From Tetrastigma voinierianum (Eukaryota > Streptophyta > Magnoliopsida > Vitales > Vitaceae), in contig JAEQBH010006404.1 in assembly GCA_016808115.1 (NCBI GenBank), forward strand, positions 1 to 64,000: a stretch of 64,000 nt of DNA. Reading direction: 5' to 3'. Both the position numbers and the translations under genes were made by a program. Below the pieces are notes generated by a model that was not told where the DNA came from, did no database searches, and worked only from the letters and a program-made list of their open reading frames with translations. This document shows, one piece after another, positions 1 through 10,895 of this stretch; position 1 is the first letter of the stretch, and each line of letters begins with the position of its first letter.

Positions 1-315
1 GAAATCATAGACACTTCTTCCTATATAATGTTCGGAATTGGTAGGGGTTGGAGTAATCCACCAGGTGCCAATGTTTCTGACTTGCTACGCTAATAGGTTG
101 CACATTCCTAAACAAATTTCTGCACTGTAGAACTCATCCCTATCTGGTATAAATTAGTTGTCGGACGTCTGGGTTCGTAATAGCCCCGAGAGTGTCCTCA
201 GTTCGAGCCATGCCATTCTTGTATCAGAGTGGGGGAATAAGCTTGAATTGGAAGAAATATACCCGACCTTTATGGAAAAAGAATATCATTGTGCAATGTA
301 AATCAGTGCAGATGA
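1..315 (-). pseudogene. Integrase N-terminal zinc-binding region (gypsy), truncated by window edge
   Basis: The minus strand encodes a degraded HHCC region ending in ECATY, a stop, RSKSE, then SETLAPGGLLQPLPIPN. This is the block that follows the zinc finger in plant Ty3/gypsy integrases and precedes the catalytic core. Three amber codons are visible where the family has sense codons: after KFV, after ECATY and after PNII (near positions 12, 87 and 108). Further upstream (190-310) the text is readable only by changing frame. Integrase would insert the element's cDNA; the catalytic D,D-35-E core is outside the window. Confidence 0.8.
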
Positions 316-334
316 GGGAGTTATGAAGTAAAAT

Positions 335-1010
335 TTACTTTAATTTTGAAGAGAATGAGGTCTGGTTGGCCTCTTGGACTAGGTGGTACCCTTCTTCCCA
401 TGTTGGAGAGGACAAGAAGGAGTTGTAAGAACCTTCTTCCTGCCTAGATAATGCATCGGCAGCCCTGTTTTCTTTGCTCGATTTGTAGTTGATATCAAAA
501 TTAAAGCCCGATAGAGGTTTAACGACCCGATCTTTGTTGATCGAGTCGTAGTTGGTGAAGCGGTATCTGACTTTACGGTATGTAAACCTTTGTGAACTTC
601 TTTGCCTTGACAAGTAGGTCTCAATGTTGTCTTGCTGTGAGGGCAAGGCCATGATTTCACGTTCATATGCCGATTTGGCCAGATTCCTGTCGGATAGAAC
701 TTCGTTGAAATATGCTATCGGATGCAGATTCTGCATCAGGACTACCTGATGCGTCACATTCTACTGTAAATGGTTGGGTGAAATATGATAAATGGAGGAC
801 AGGGGCAGTGACTAGTGGTTGCTTCAGCTGTTCAAAGGCTCGTTGAGTCTCTTGATTCCATTGAAAATTGTCTTTCTTGGTGAGAGCAGTAAGAGGCTTC
901 GCAATGCAGCCATATCCTTGAATAAATTTGGGATAATACCCTGTCAAACCCAAAAAACCTCGAACCCCTTTAACATTGTGTGGAGTTTGATAACTTCGAA
1001 TTGCTTGCAA
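335..1010 (-). pseudogene. RNase H and RT connection domain (gypsy pol)
   Basis: Two overlapping minus-strand frames join near 700. The upstream part (1010 to 720) carries RGFLGLTGYYPKFIQGYG, FQWNQETQRAFEQLK and APVLHLSYFTQPFTVECDAS, the RT thumb/connection and the first Asp region of RNase H. The downstream part (757 to 435) carries ILH-type RNase H text ending KENRAADALSRQ, the usual C-terminus of gypsy RNase H. A frameshift near 720-760 separates them. The product would degrade the RNA strand of the RNA/DNA hybrid during reverse transcription. It is continuous with the RT palm at higher coordinates. Confidence 0.88.
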
Positions 1011-1660
1011 TTTTCTTTGTATTGCATTGCTACTCCTTGTTTAGAAATAGTATGGTGCAAATAATCCATTGTTGTATCCCTAAAAGTGCATTTGTTTATG
1101 TTGGCGTATTAGAGAGCTCATTTGTATTACAGAGCTCGAGGATAGGTGTATGTGTTGCCTTTGATGTTTAATTTTACTATACACGAAGATGTCATCAAAA
1201 AAGACTAACACATACCTTCAAAGCATAGGGCGAAATAGATTGTTCATCACTGCTTGAAATGTAGACGGCTCATTTGTGAGGCCAAAAGGCATAACTAGAT
1301 ATTCATAATGCCCTTCATGTGCGCGAAAAGCAGTTTTCTCTATATCCTGTTGTTTCATGAGAATATGATGGTAGCCAGACTTCAAATCTAGCTTACTAAA
1401 GTAACATGAACTATGCAGTTCATCTAATAGTTCTTCAATAACTAGAATTGGAAATTTGTCTGGAATAGTGACTTTGTTGAGTGCTCGTGTCGACACACGA
1501 GTCTCGGGACTAATCTTTTTTGGACCAAAATTACGAAATTTGGAATAGGCACTTTTGCTATGGCGAATAATTCCTTTTTAGAGATCTCTTGCACGTGTCG
1601 TTCAATTTCAGCTTTCTGAATATAGGGATAATGATATGGTCTCAGTCACCAGGCCGTGGT
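1011..1660 (-). pseudogene. Reverse transcriptase finger and palm domains (gypsy pol)
   Basis: The minus strand from about 1640 reads YIQKAEIERHVQEISKK, then after a frame change RALNKVTIPDKFPI, SKLDLKSGYHHI, HEGHYEYLVMPFGLTN and FRPML. Translation then hits TGA at 1218-1220 and continues in the same frame as RYVLVFFDDIFVYSK, which contains the catalytic F-x-DD box (about 1160-1200). A single opal codon therefore separates the two halves of the palm. The stop stands where related elements have an Arg codon, as expected for CGA to TGA decay. The stretch 1011-1150 retains only patches of the post-DD region and is frameshifted. Confidence 0.9.
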
Positions 1661-1672
1661 TAGGTAGCAAAT

Positions 1673-1951
1673 TTATAGCGTGGGCACGGGAAAGCCGAGT
1701 GGAGGCAGCACTTGTGGCTCGGGAGAAAGAGAAGCATATGTTTCTAACGTGGTTGCTGGGCAATTGTTTGTCTGATTAGAAGTTAAGGCGAGGTCCCTTG
1801 GTATACATGGACCTAGGAGACCTTTATTCCCAAAGCGGGCCAAAAAACCAGTTTTCTGTCTAGCTAACCATACCTTCAATGAAACTGGGGTATCGATAGG
1901 TGAAGAATGGGCCTGCAGAACCACCCAACGATCACCCTGTTTGAACCTCAT
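1673..1951 (-). pseudogene. gypsy pol linker between protease and RT
   Basis: A 92-codon minus-strand frame beginning MRFKQGDRWVVLQ lies between the protease and RT. Ty3/gypsy polyproteins have a similar poorly conserved linker, often with a motif like 'MxFxxxGRxVxLQG' after the protease. No catalytic residue is visible. The remainder is low in recognisable motifs and is annotated only by position and the short N-terminal similarity. Confidence 0.6.
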
Positions 1952-1963
1952 TGATTGCTCTTT

Positions 1964-2300
1964 CTAGTTATGGACAACCTCACCCAAATTCGTTAGCCAA
2001 TCAATCCCCAACACCATATCCAAATTACTCAAATCGAAAATTAGAGTCGTGAGGATACACGGAAACTCACCCAATTTGATTTCAATCTCCGTGCAACGCT
2101 CATGGACCCAAATTCTGTGACTGTCTCCCAATCTGATATGCATGCTAGCGAAATAATTGATGGGAAGGCCCAATTTCGAAATCAATTTACGGGAGATGAA
2201 GTTGTGAGAAGCTCCGCTGTCGACCAACACTTGGATCGGAATACCCTTGAGTTCAGCGTGGAGTTTTAGGGTTTGCCGAGAGTGATTAGGATTAGTAGAG
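1964..2300 (-). pseudogene. Retroviral-type aspartic protease domain (gypsy pol)
   Basis: The frame contains ELKGIPIQVLVDSGASHNFI, with the catalytic D-S-G-A motif, followed by SRKLISKLGLP and a C-terminal FDLSNLDMVLGIDWL, which matches the second conserved block (ILGMDWL) of retropepsins. The domain would cut the gag-pol polyprotein. It is one of the best preserved pieces here: active-site Asp, flap region and ILG-type block are in one uninterrupted frame of about 110 residues. The zinc knuckle lies directly upstream in a different frame. Confidence 0.9.
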
Positions 2301-2419
2301 AAGCCCATAAATTCCAAAATCGACATTAAGCCCGGCCATTTGCGGTCTCCTCTCTTCTCTTTTCTTTGATGATTGAAGAAGGTCTTCCAGCACCCGTATT
2401 GTATTCTCATCGTCACTCA

Positions 2420-2545
2420 AGAAGCGATGCGGAGATGGCCGTCGAACATTTGTGATGGGGGAAAACGATTTGCCCAGGCACATTTGAAACATAGCCCCTT
2501 TCGTCGGCGTTCGTCGAGCCACCTGATGATATTGCGGAACCTTGT
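2420..2545 (-). pseudogene. gag nucleocapsid zinc knuckle, degraded
   Basis: The minus strand encodes ERRRKGLCFKCAWANRF. The sequence ERR+KGLCFKC is the typical start of the CCHC knuckle of plant chromovirus gag. The expected His and third Cys are not found in the same frame; the text after NRF is shifted. This knuckle would bind the element's RNA. A frameshift between it and the protease shows that the polyprotein is broken. Confidence 0.75.
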
Positions 2546-3087
2546 ATTGGAAGGTGGCTTGTGATGAGGGTGAGGGGTGGGTAAGGTGTCTCGATTTTGG
2601 AAGGGTTGAGAAGACGGGTTCGGGTTATTGGTGGCTCGGTTTATTTGGAGTCGATTACCGTATTTTTAAGTAGAGGTGTGCGATCATGCTTGACCCCCAC
2701 CATCTCTAAGCTCAGCTACAACCTAGGACGCGATTATTACGCCCCCATGATATTACATTGAAACCACTTTGACATTACTCGTACGTGAGTGAAGGTCTTT
2801 GAGACGAGTCTTGGTGCAACCGATCTGACTCAATTTTTATCTCATCACGTAGGCCATTCATGAAATGCTTAAATATAGAGCTTCATTTCCCATGGAATCA
2901 TGGATCGATTATTTCAAATTGGTTGATGTATTAAATAATGCTCCCATGTTGATGAAGAGTACTTCTAGTTGCTCGGGGCTCGGATTAGTCACTCCCCCAA
3001 ATCGGTTTAGCTATTCTTTCTAAAATGACCCGAGGATAATGGATTATATATGATTCTCAAAGTTGAGAGCCGTGTTCGGCCACACCT

Positions 3088-3636
3088 CTACAGAAATATG
3101 GGCCGGGGGAACACGAGGTGGTCGGGAGATGTTGGGACTTGGATATGTTTGACACGGTGAGCCATCCTACCATGGGATCTGTCTTTGGAAAATGTAGTGA
3201 GCTTCACTTTCTTCGTCATATGGAGAGCATCATGAAACTGAAATGGTCTAGCAAATTCCTGTGGGTGGTGGCCTGCAACATTGGTAGGCGGCATGGGTGT
3301 GGGGGAATGTCCTGCAACGTGGGGATGGAGAGTTGGTGTGGAAGATTGTCACGGGGTACGTGGGGATGGGAATTTGGGTGTTGAAGAATTAGGTAGCATT
3401 GAAGAATAGTTGGGGCTTTGGTTTTCTTCTCTAGTCATAAGTTGCTTTTCCAAGTGTTTCATCCATTGCAACACCATGGTTTTGAATTTTTCTTGGGTTT
3501 CTTGTAGCGTGGAATAGTGGCATTCCTGAGTGTGGTGTAATGTTTCGAGTTGAGTGGATATGGTGCGGATGTGGTCGTCCTGAGCATCCAGGCAGGCTTG
3601 ACTTCTGGTCTCCATGGTGTTGTCTGTCTTCCCCAT
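3088..3636 (-). pseudogene. gag N-terminal region (gypsy), frameshifted
   Basis: The probable gag start is ATG at 3634-3636 in the minus direction, giving MGKTDNTMETRSQACLDAQ followed by a coiled-coil-like stretch rich in Gln, Glu, Thr and His (TISTQLETLHHTQE, TLQETQEKFKTM). After a frame change near 3300, KKVKLTTFSKDRSHGRMAHR corresponds to the 'F-G-D-P-x-G-W' start of the gag capsid domain. The capsid part between 2550 and 3088 is not readable in one frame. The frame on the opposite strand (3118-3384) is a shadow. Confidence 0.72.
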
Positions 3637-3654
3637 AGTTGCAGAACAGAGAGC

Positions 3655-4085
3655 AGGTCAGACCAATGATAGGTAAGGAGAAAAACTGCTCTCTATTACT
3701 CAAACGGAATTTGAAAAATATTCTACATTCAGAGCCAATTCAAAGAACACAAATGGAAATAAACGGGAATTTCCTCTATATTGAATCCTTTACGTTTCAT
3801 AAACTTCTCACGATCCACCATCAATCCAAACATAAGAAGAAAAAAAATACAGAAAAGGAATAACAAAGAAACAAAAGAAAAATCTGTGACTCTACACAGC
3901 CTAGGGAATCTCCCCTCTATTGATTTCCAACCTGCTGAACTCTCTCCTCCCTCTCCTTTTTGTCCTTCCTCCAGTCATAACTACCTTCTCCAATTGTCTC
4001 CACTTCACTCTTGACATGTGCCCCTTTATTCCTCTTGGAATATATTTGCCATTTGGGCTTATCAACCCTATGCTCAGGTGTCATT
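3655..4085 (-). other. Probable 5' leader / degraded 5' LTR of the gypsy element
   Basis: By position this stretch should hold the primer binding site and 5' LTR of the minus-strand element. The minus strand near 3665-3680 reads ATTGGTCTGACCTGC, which only weakly resembles the common plant initiator-tRNA PBS (TGGTATCAGAGC). A pyrimidine-rich plus strand (3900-4000) follows. I cannot identify LTR ends, because no second LTR is in the window to compare with. Treat as tentative. Confidence 0.3.
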
Positions 4086-4109
4086 CTCCACTCCCTCCCC
4101 CCCCTGGCT

Positions 4110-4680
4110 TCTACTTGTTCTTCTCTATCATATCTCTACTTTTTACATCCCACCAAAAATTTTACTCGCCCATTTCAACAAGGATACACTCACGAGTGAA
4201 CGATAGGACACCACCTTCAAAATTGCCTTCCAAACCTAGCCATATCCTCCTCTTACCTCATCAGACACTAACCCCCTTTCAGGTTCACCATATTTCTCTC
4301 TGATTGTCTTGCCGAGTCCCTCTCTCGTACCAAAGCGCTTGACACCATTTAGAAAGTGCCTTGTCAGGCTCCTATAGACTTTTACATGAAACCTCCATTC
4401 TTTTTATCCATACAAATCGTCTCCCACTTTACTAAGTGTGGCTTCTTTTTTAGGTTCCCACCTCCCAAAAGAAAGTTCCATTGAATTTGGTCCAGCAGCA
4501 GTCTTACCATTCTAGGCAAGTGAAAAAGAGATTTAAAAAAAAAAGAACGGTAGGCTTGACAATGTGCTTCTAAGTGTGACTCTTCCTCCTTTTGAGATGT
4601 ATTGTCTCTTCCATAAAGCCAACCCCTTTTTGAAGCGCTCCTCCACTCCATCCAAACTACTACTGAATTATACAGCACCA
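4110..4680 (-). mobile_element. LINE (L1-type) fragment: RT C-terminus and following domain
   Basis: The minus strand encodes, in more than one frame, ERFKKG-like text, a stretch ending SLFHLPRMVRLL, LLDQIQWNFLLGGGNLKKKP and HLVKWETICMDKKNGGF. This is the characteristic C-terminal region of plant LINE reverse transcriptases. Below 4380 it continues, frameshifted, with LGKTIREKYGEPERG and VRGGYGLGLEG, matching the segment after the RT in these elements. The rest of the LINE (endonuclease, RT palm, zinc-binding tail) is missing. The fragment abuts the 5' side of the gypsy element, so the gypsy may have inserted into it. The plus-strand frame at 4564-4827 is a shadow. Confidence 0.85.
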
Positions 4681-4829
4681 GCAGTGGCGAGGTGGCGGGA
4701 GACTTCCACCTTACATCCCACGGCGGAGTGGCTAAAGCCACCATCATTCACTCTCCCCTATAGAGATGCAGCTCGCCTCTTCTCCAAATTGATTCTCAAT
4801 CAGACAAGGCCTCCAAACCACAGTTGAAA

Positions 4830-7609
4830 ATTATTTGATATTAAACCCATGAAGAAAGACCTAATTTTTAGAGAAGTGGTAAAATTAGAACTATTGCGAG
4901 GAAAATAGTTAAGTTTATCATTACTCTTTTTTATCATTCCAATTTTCTTATGACTTTATGAGTTTTTTTATTTTATTTATTATTTATTGTCTATTTGTTG
5001 GGGTTGAGGCCTACACCACCTTCTACCTCAAGGCTCTTGCTTCATCTATGCAAAATGCCTCAATACCACCTTTAGTCTTTTAAAACATTGGATAGGATTG
5101 CTAAACACTAACAGTTATCAGTTTTTGCAATATCATTGCTACATTAGTCTCGCACTGGTCTTTATCGCATCCTAGTTCATTTGACAAACCTTCTCAGTTG
5201 GTCTTCAACATGTGATCATGAGCTAAGTATGAATACTTCCAAAGTCATGTATTTGATGAGATTGAGTTTGCTAATTAAAGATTCTGGAAGCTGATCTTCC
5301 TAATTCCCTTTACATAGAAGTTAAAACACTTGTTAGATTGGATATGACCAGTTGCATTGATGATAATAATCATTCATGGACTGTCAGATGAAAGTGCCCC
5401 TGTACTTGCAGTCTGCCTTGGCACGTGTGTAGTGTTAGGTTGTGGGCATGTCGAGGTGTTTTGGGTGTCTGTGTATGTGAGGCTTGTGGATGTAGCATTT
5501 GCAATTGGAAATGAGTATGATTGCTAGGTTGCTAATATAAACGGTTCTTTATAACTGAACAACAGTGTACCATGGCTTAAGAAATCAAAGGCTTTCACCT
5601 CACTCTTTACTCAGGGGAAGAAATCAAGGGTTTTCCATTCCTCTTTCAAGGAGAGAAAACGTTTGAGCTAACTGGTGGTCTTTGACCTTGGTATTTTATA
5701 TGTACACTCCACGAGAGATACAAATTCAGCTATAACATATATTCACTCTTCACCACATATGACTATTGAGGCAATTGTCATATTGTTTTATTTTTGATAA
5801 GGAAGCGGTTGTCCTATTATCTTGTGCCAATATCAACTTCTTTGATAATTCATGGCCGGATACCATGTGACAATAAAAATGAACTTGGGGGCATCCTCAG
5901 GTTTCTAGAGGATTTCTCTAAAGCTTCTGTGGGTTCAGGAAGGAAGCTCAGAAGAATGGAGGGTTCGGAAGTGGTTCATCGTTCTTCCCACAAAGAAGTT
6001 TGAAAAAGATGATATTGTACATGGGCTTTCTATGTTTCATTCATGTGTGCTCCCACTACTTTTACATGTGTGCACCCACTACTTTGCCTTTTGGTGGTCT
6101 TGCCCGATCAAAGCGAATATTCACTTTTGTGTATATATGTGTTCCTAGTTAAAGGTTTAGTAGCCTCATTTGTTTGCTTTGGATGCTAGTAAAGGTTTGA
6201 CACTGTGAACGCTATAAGTAGTTGGTTCTTCAACGAATAGCCATTTTTTGGTAACTACGGATATACTACTAGTTATTCCTTGGTTATGCAACAGATCCTT
6301 GACAAATGAACCCCTTCAACTTAGTGAGGATCAAGTAGAGGAAAGAAACAAACTACTCTATTTTTTAGAATGATGAAATTCTGATTAGCTAAGATTGCAA
6401 AATGTTGCCTGACCTCAACTAGTTATTTGGGTATCACAAAATTATTCTGCTGTTATCATGTGTCGTGAATGATGCAGATGAGAATTTTCCTGCGTTAGTA
6501 TTTAAATTATAGTTAATGGCATGTTTACATAGACTATAAGTTATGGCATGTCCATATAGCTAGATTTGCCTTGACAATCTCATGGTAGTGATTACATCAT
6601 GATGATGTAAGCAACTAGGTCAAACTGTAAGTGCTACTAGAAAAGAAGTTTCACAACCAGCTCTTACTTGTTGACAGTTTTGTAATGACAATTGATGACC
6701 AGTTTGAATATAAAAAGTAAGGTCTTGTGCCATACAGACTGGCAATTGGAACATTATACATATGTTGCCCATCCTTTTGGAATTAGACTATTATTGTCTT
6801 AATTAATGCTCTAATGATGCCAAAGTTATAATTTTTTCTTAACTATGATTGCATGATTTATTTATTTATTTTCCTTTTTCCCGGACATGGGCCTGAAATG
6901 CTAAAACTTATTTGATATTATTTGTAACTTCTACTGTATGATTGGAAGGTCTTTTCATCTTATTCTTCTAATATGGAGCTGAAATTGCTAAAACTTGATT
7001 TCATTCAGAAAGAGTGGGGAGGATTCATTTCATCAAATAGGGTTTCCCAATCTTTTGAAACTAACTTAAAGGACTGATGAGAAAATCACTTGAAATTTAT
7101 GACAAACCTTACAAAATGAAAAATAAACTTCAGAAATGGATTCGCCTCTAATGAGAACATAAGAACTATAGGTTACTGCTTTTTCAAAATAAGTTACTTT
7201 TTCGTGTCAGCCAAATATTTACTACATCAACAAAGTTTCATTTAAGTTATTTAGCATTCATGTGCCCCTCAAATGCAAGATGAAACTAATTAGGATTAAA
7301 AAAGTGTCCATTCTATTGGACAGCATCAAATGAGGCCAGTTTGTTGAAACTGGGATCGTCTTTAACCTCCTTTGTTTGACTTAGAATAAGTCAATCAAAA
7401 TTCCGCTCCTCTTTCTCTGTCTCTTTCTCGAAACCTAAAATGTTGGCTGAAACTAGCCAGGGTTAAAGTGCTAATTATACTTTCTGATGGATGGTATCAG
7501 TGCAATAAGTTCATTGAAACTAACCCGGCATGGTTTTAGCTACTTGTGTTGATTAAAATGGAAAAGTTTAACTCTCTTTCTCTCTCTCTCAACTGTTTTT
7601 CTCTTATAG
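4830..7609. other. Non-coding AT-rich stretch upstream of the first COG7-like exon
   Basis: No coding block recognisable to me lies here. The short frame at 5794-6003 has no known motif. The first exon of COG7 would be expected upstream of 7610, but I cannot find its sequence. A polypyrimidine tract just before 7610 belongs to the splice acceptor. The stretch probably represents intron or intergenic DNA. Confidence 0.6.
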
Positions 7610-7699
7610 GCAGAGGGATCCTCAGCAGAATCTATATCTGCCCTTGCTAAAGTTGATATCGTCAAGCAGAGAATGGAAGCTGCCTATGAGACATTACAG
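7610..7699 (+). other. COG7-like exon (first one recognisable)
   Basis: The acceptor CTTATAG ends at 7609 and the donor GTAGAG begins at 7700. In frame it reads AEGSSAESISALAKVD then IVKQRMEAAYETLQ, without any indel. This is one of the intact exons. In plant COG7 it follows an exon that is not seen here. Confidence 0.88.
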
Positions 7700-7810
7700 G
7701 TAGAGAGATGTTAATTATCTTGATATATCAGATGTACCGGTTTTACTAGTTTGGCTCTGGAGGATTGTATGTTTTATGGGTATACTTATCTTACCTGCCC
7801 CTCTGAACAG

Positions 7811-7929
7811 GATGCTGCTGGATTAACTCAATTAAGCTCTACTGTAGGAGGTTATCTTTGCAAGTGGTGATCTTCCTAAAGCTGCAGAAACCTTGGCCAA
7901 CATGAGGCACTGCTTATGTCTGTTGAGAG
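7811..7929 (+). other. COG7-like exon
   Basis: It begins after ..CTGAACAG and ends before GTACTA. DAAGLTQLSSTV is followed by a small indel and then FASGDLPKAAETLANMRHC in another frame, so the exon is frameshifted near 7850. A second small change sits near 7915. Confidence 0.85.
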
Positions 7930-8014
7930 GTACTATTTTTCATTGAATCCTTCTGTTCATATAGTTTGATAGTCACTAAATTCATGGTTTGGTTCATCAG
8001 CTCCTTATTTTCAG

Positions 8015-8113
8015 GTTATGAATTTGCCAACATTGAGAGAACAACTAAGTTTGGAGGATAGGCTTGATTCAATGGTTCCTTCTGATCTCACAGATGCTTT
8101 ATCCAATTGCAAG
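8015..8113 (+). other. COG7-like exon
   Basis: The acceptor TTTTCAG precedes 8015 and the donor GTCACA follows 8113. The translated text includes EFANI, LEDRLDSMV and LTDALSNCK with small frame changes between the blocks. The spacing to the neighbouring exons matches a short plant intron on each side. Confidence 0.83.
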
Positions 8114-8227
8114 GTCACATTTCTCATTCAAAATGTTGGTTTTTACATTTTATCTTACATGAGTTTCCCCTATTAAAGTCCTTGCCCATAATAGACTTCT
8201 TCATACTTTCTATTGTTGCTATTGTAG

Positions 8228-8498
8228 GTTGAGGTTGTTCTGGATTTGAGGGGTATTCTCATTCGGATGGAAGATTTAAGTCTCGACACATTATACAAGG
8301 TTCACCTAAAGCCCATCAGGCAGCTTTGGGACGATTTTGACTCGAAACAGCGAACTAATAAGCTTGCAAGTGAGAAGAATGATAGAAAGGCTATCATTAC
8401 AGCAATGACTTCCAATCTAGTTTGCCCACAATTTCGTTCTCAGTTGGTTGCCGTTTCTATGATGAATTGCTGCTCTATCTTGAACAAGAATGGAAATG
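8228..8498 (+). other. COG7-like exon
   Basis: It begins after ATTGTAG and ends at the donor GTATTG. LRGILIRM and VHLKPIRQLWDDFDSKQRTN are clear. Around 8275-8300 several bases are missing, and after NKLASEKND the frame is lost, although DELLLYLEQEW can still be read near the end in another frame. At least three indels are needed to explain it. Confidence 0.87.
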
Positions 8499-9516
8499 GT
8501 ATTGTTTCCAAATCTTTCAATTTCGAACTTTCATACTCCAGTAGTAAGGGCAAATATGCATCTTAGCTTAAATACATGCCAATAAACTTATTATTGGAAT
8601 ATTAACATTAAATATGTCAGATAAATTCTAAAAGCTTTTGCAGAAATGTAAAAGCTTTCTAATTTATAGAGATAATGCTTTAATAGTTAGACCAATTTAG
8701 AATAGGATAAGTGCTTTTGTTCCAGGACTTTTCCATGTCCAAAGAAATATAACATCGGTTCATGTTAAAGTTTTTATTCTGCCACTGTGATTAAATAGAA
8801 AGCAGGTGTGCAGACTTAGAGACAGATGGTATTTGTCCCATTTGGTCCTTGAGCTCCCTTTTTGATCTGATTACCAATTTGTTGTAACTTTAGGGAATGT
8901 CGAGAAAATGTTTTCTTGTATACTTTTTAGGTAGAATATGTGTTTTCTTGTGTTTTGTTGCCTGAAAAGAAAGAAAGCGAGCAAGTCATAATTTAAAAAG
9001 GTTTGTACAAAATCCCAAGTTACGATGGAGATGAGTTTATGTTTTCAGCATAGTGGTCTTTAAGAAAAAGGTTTTCTGTTGGCTTTTCTAAACTGCATCA
9101 TCATGTATTTATTGTTGAAGGCAAAGATGTGTTTATGAGGGTGCAACCCAAATGACGTCCATTCTACATCATTCTGCATTTTAAATTTAGAAATGCTTTA
9201 GAATACGTGCGTTGGACTCAAAATGAGCTTTTATGTGGCACACACCACTGGTTTAGGTATTCAGTTATCTCTTGCTTGTCTGTGGATGGTGGTATATATA
9301 GCCTGCATTTATCTTTAGTTCTTTTCTCAACTTCCATATTACAATTATTGATGCACTAAATCTCTTACCTTCTATATAAGTAAATCATTTGATTCTAAGG
9401 ACAACACATCCAAGGATTTTGACATTAACTGTTCTATTTCTTGCAGCATTTTGTAGTTTCTTGTTTAAAAAGGTTTTTATTTCTTGCTCTATGTAAAACC
9501 TGGGTCACCTTATGAG

Positions 9517-9534
9517 AAAAAAAAAAAAAAAAAA
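9517..9534 (+). repeat. A18 homopolymer in a COG7-like intron
   Basis: A run of 18 A residues lies about 40 bases upstream of an exon acceptor. It could be an old poly(A) tail or simple slippage; no associated element is recognised. Confidence 0.8.
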
Positions 9535-9577
9535 CAGTTGTGTGCCTAATTGCTAGCTTACATATTACATGTTCCAG

Positions 9578-9728
9578 GTGTATGATTACTTTCCTGATGA
9601 TTATAAAACTCTTGTCCCCAGCTACCCAATTGATACAATGGCATCTATTGGATCAAATTTTTGTCTCTCGGATCAATCTTGCAAGCTAGGGATAATAGAT
9701 TCTTTGAGACAAAACGTGATAGCTAAAG
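9578..9728 (+). other. COG7-like exon
   Basis: It is preceded by GTTCCAG and followed by GTTGCA. FPDDYKTLVP and TMASIGSNF are visible, with RINLA and an ETK-like end in a shifted frame. It continues the phase of the previous exon, since TGG is split by the intron. Confidence 0.83.
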
Positions 9729-10679
9729 GTTGCATTTAGACATCTTCCATTAGTTCCTGTTGACAATGGTTTACTTGTAGATGTTAAATGTTGGTTTGTA
9801 CAATCTATTAGGTTATAAAGCATCCATTTCTCGAATTGTTGCTGTTCTCTGCCTTTTATTATAGCAATTGTTGACTTAAGGTCTTAATATTCATTGATTA
9901 GACATTGGAAATCTCAGGCTACAAAGCATACTAACTATCTTGCATTCTGAGAGATCGTTGGTTAGACGCATTGATGTCTGGCAAAATTGGTTTCTTTGGG
10001 ATCCACTACAGGGTATGTTGATAACTTTGGCTTTCAGATATGGAAGTGCAGGCAGGCTTTCATGCTGTCAAATGCCAATTCAGTAAAAATGATGAAGGCC
10101 ACATCCATTAACACTCAACCATTGCAGAACCCTAGAACTGTATTGCTTGGCCTATAACAATATATTCTTCCTATTTTGTTCTGCAAACAGCCGAAAACCA
10201 GGCTATGAATTTATGTATCGATGAATAAAAAAGAAGCATGAGTTATTTCTTTCTTCTCATTAATAAATCAGTCCTTATAATGAAAATAAATATTTATCCT
10301 CCCTGATTTGAATAGAAAAGACAATCTCTGAAATGAATGTTTCTCTCTCATCTATCCTATTTCAGAGCTGTTTTCGAATACGAGATAGTCCCTTGAGGAG
10401 GACTAACTTTTGAGGGCCTTGTTTCAATTTCTAGTCAGTACTTCTCACACCCTACTTAATGGCTTAATTTTGTTTCAGTTCTTGTAAAAACATAGGCCTG
10501 TGAAATTTTTACCTTTTGCTCAGACTAGTTTGGATGATTAAGCCTGAGATTTGAATTTATTTTTTTCAGCCATGGTTAATTTTATTTTATTAATGTGTTT
10601 GCTATTCCTTTCCTATATTTCAAACTGTGGAATAGTTCTGGAGTCATTTATGCTTAAAATTTCATGTTTATAACTTCAG

Positions 10680-10886
10680 GCATTCTAGAATATCTTGTGC
10701 GGGGATATGCAAAAGGTATCAAGATCGAGCGGCGCATCTTGAGGCACTGATTGAGTTACACAATATGGCCGGGGGCGCTTGCAAGGAATGTACAGCATCT
10801 GTTTTCCAAGAATCCTATGAGTCTTCCAGGTGTTATTGGATACCACACTGAAGGCAGTGTGCCTTCCTTATGAGCCATTTAAGCAG
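10680..10886 (+). other. COG7-like exon, disrupted
   Basis: The acceptor AACTTCAG precedes 10680. KGIKI, LEALIELHNM and LKAVCLPYEPFKQ can be read in different frames, so several indels are present. The expected donor after AAGCAG (10886) reads GAAGTG instead of GT, so the splice site is lost. The LINE insertion begins about 10 bases downstream. Confidence 0.83.
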
Positions 10887-10895
10887 GAAGTGGCA

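Larger units (their letters stand above)
1..3672 (-). mobile_element. Ty3/gypsy LTR retrotransposon (Reina-like chromovirus), partial, degenerate
   Basis: Reading the minus strand from about 3640 down to 1 gives gag, a zinc knuckle, aspartic protease, reverse transcriptase, RNase H and the start of integrase, the gag-pol order of Ty3/gypsy elements. Integrase comes last and is cut by the window edge, so the 3' LTR lies outside. The wording of the RT and integrase motifs (LRGFLGLTGYY-like block, SETLAPGGLLQPLPIPN) resembles the plant Reina lineage; that lineage call is from memory, not a tree. Stops and frameshifts occur in every domain, so the copy cannot code for a polyprotein. The domains are listed separately below. 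Confidence 0.93.

Noticed and set aside
4564..4827. 87-aa plus-strand frame
   Set aside because: It is antisense to the LINE fragment and has no domain of its own.
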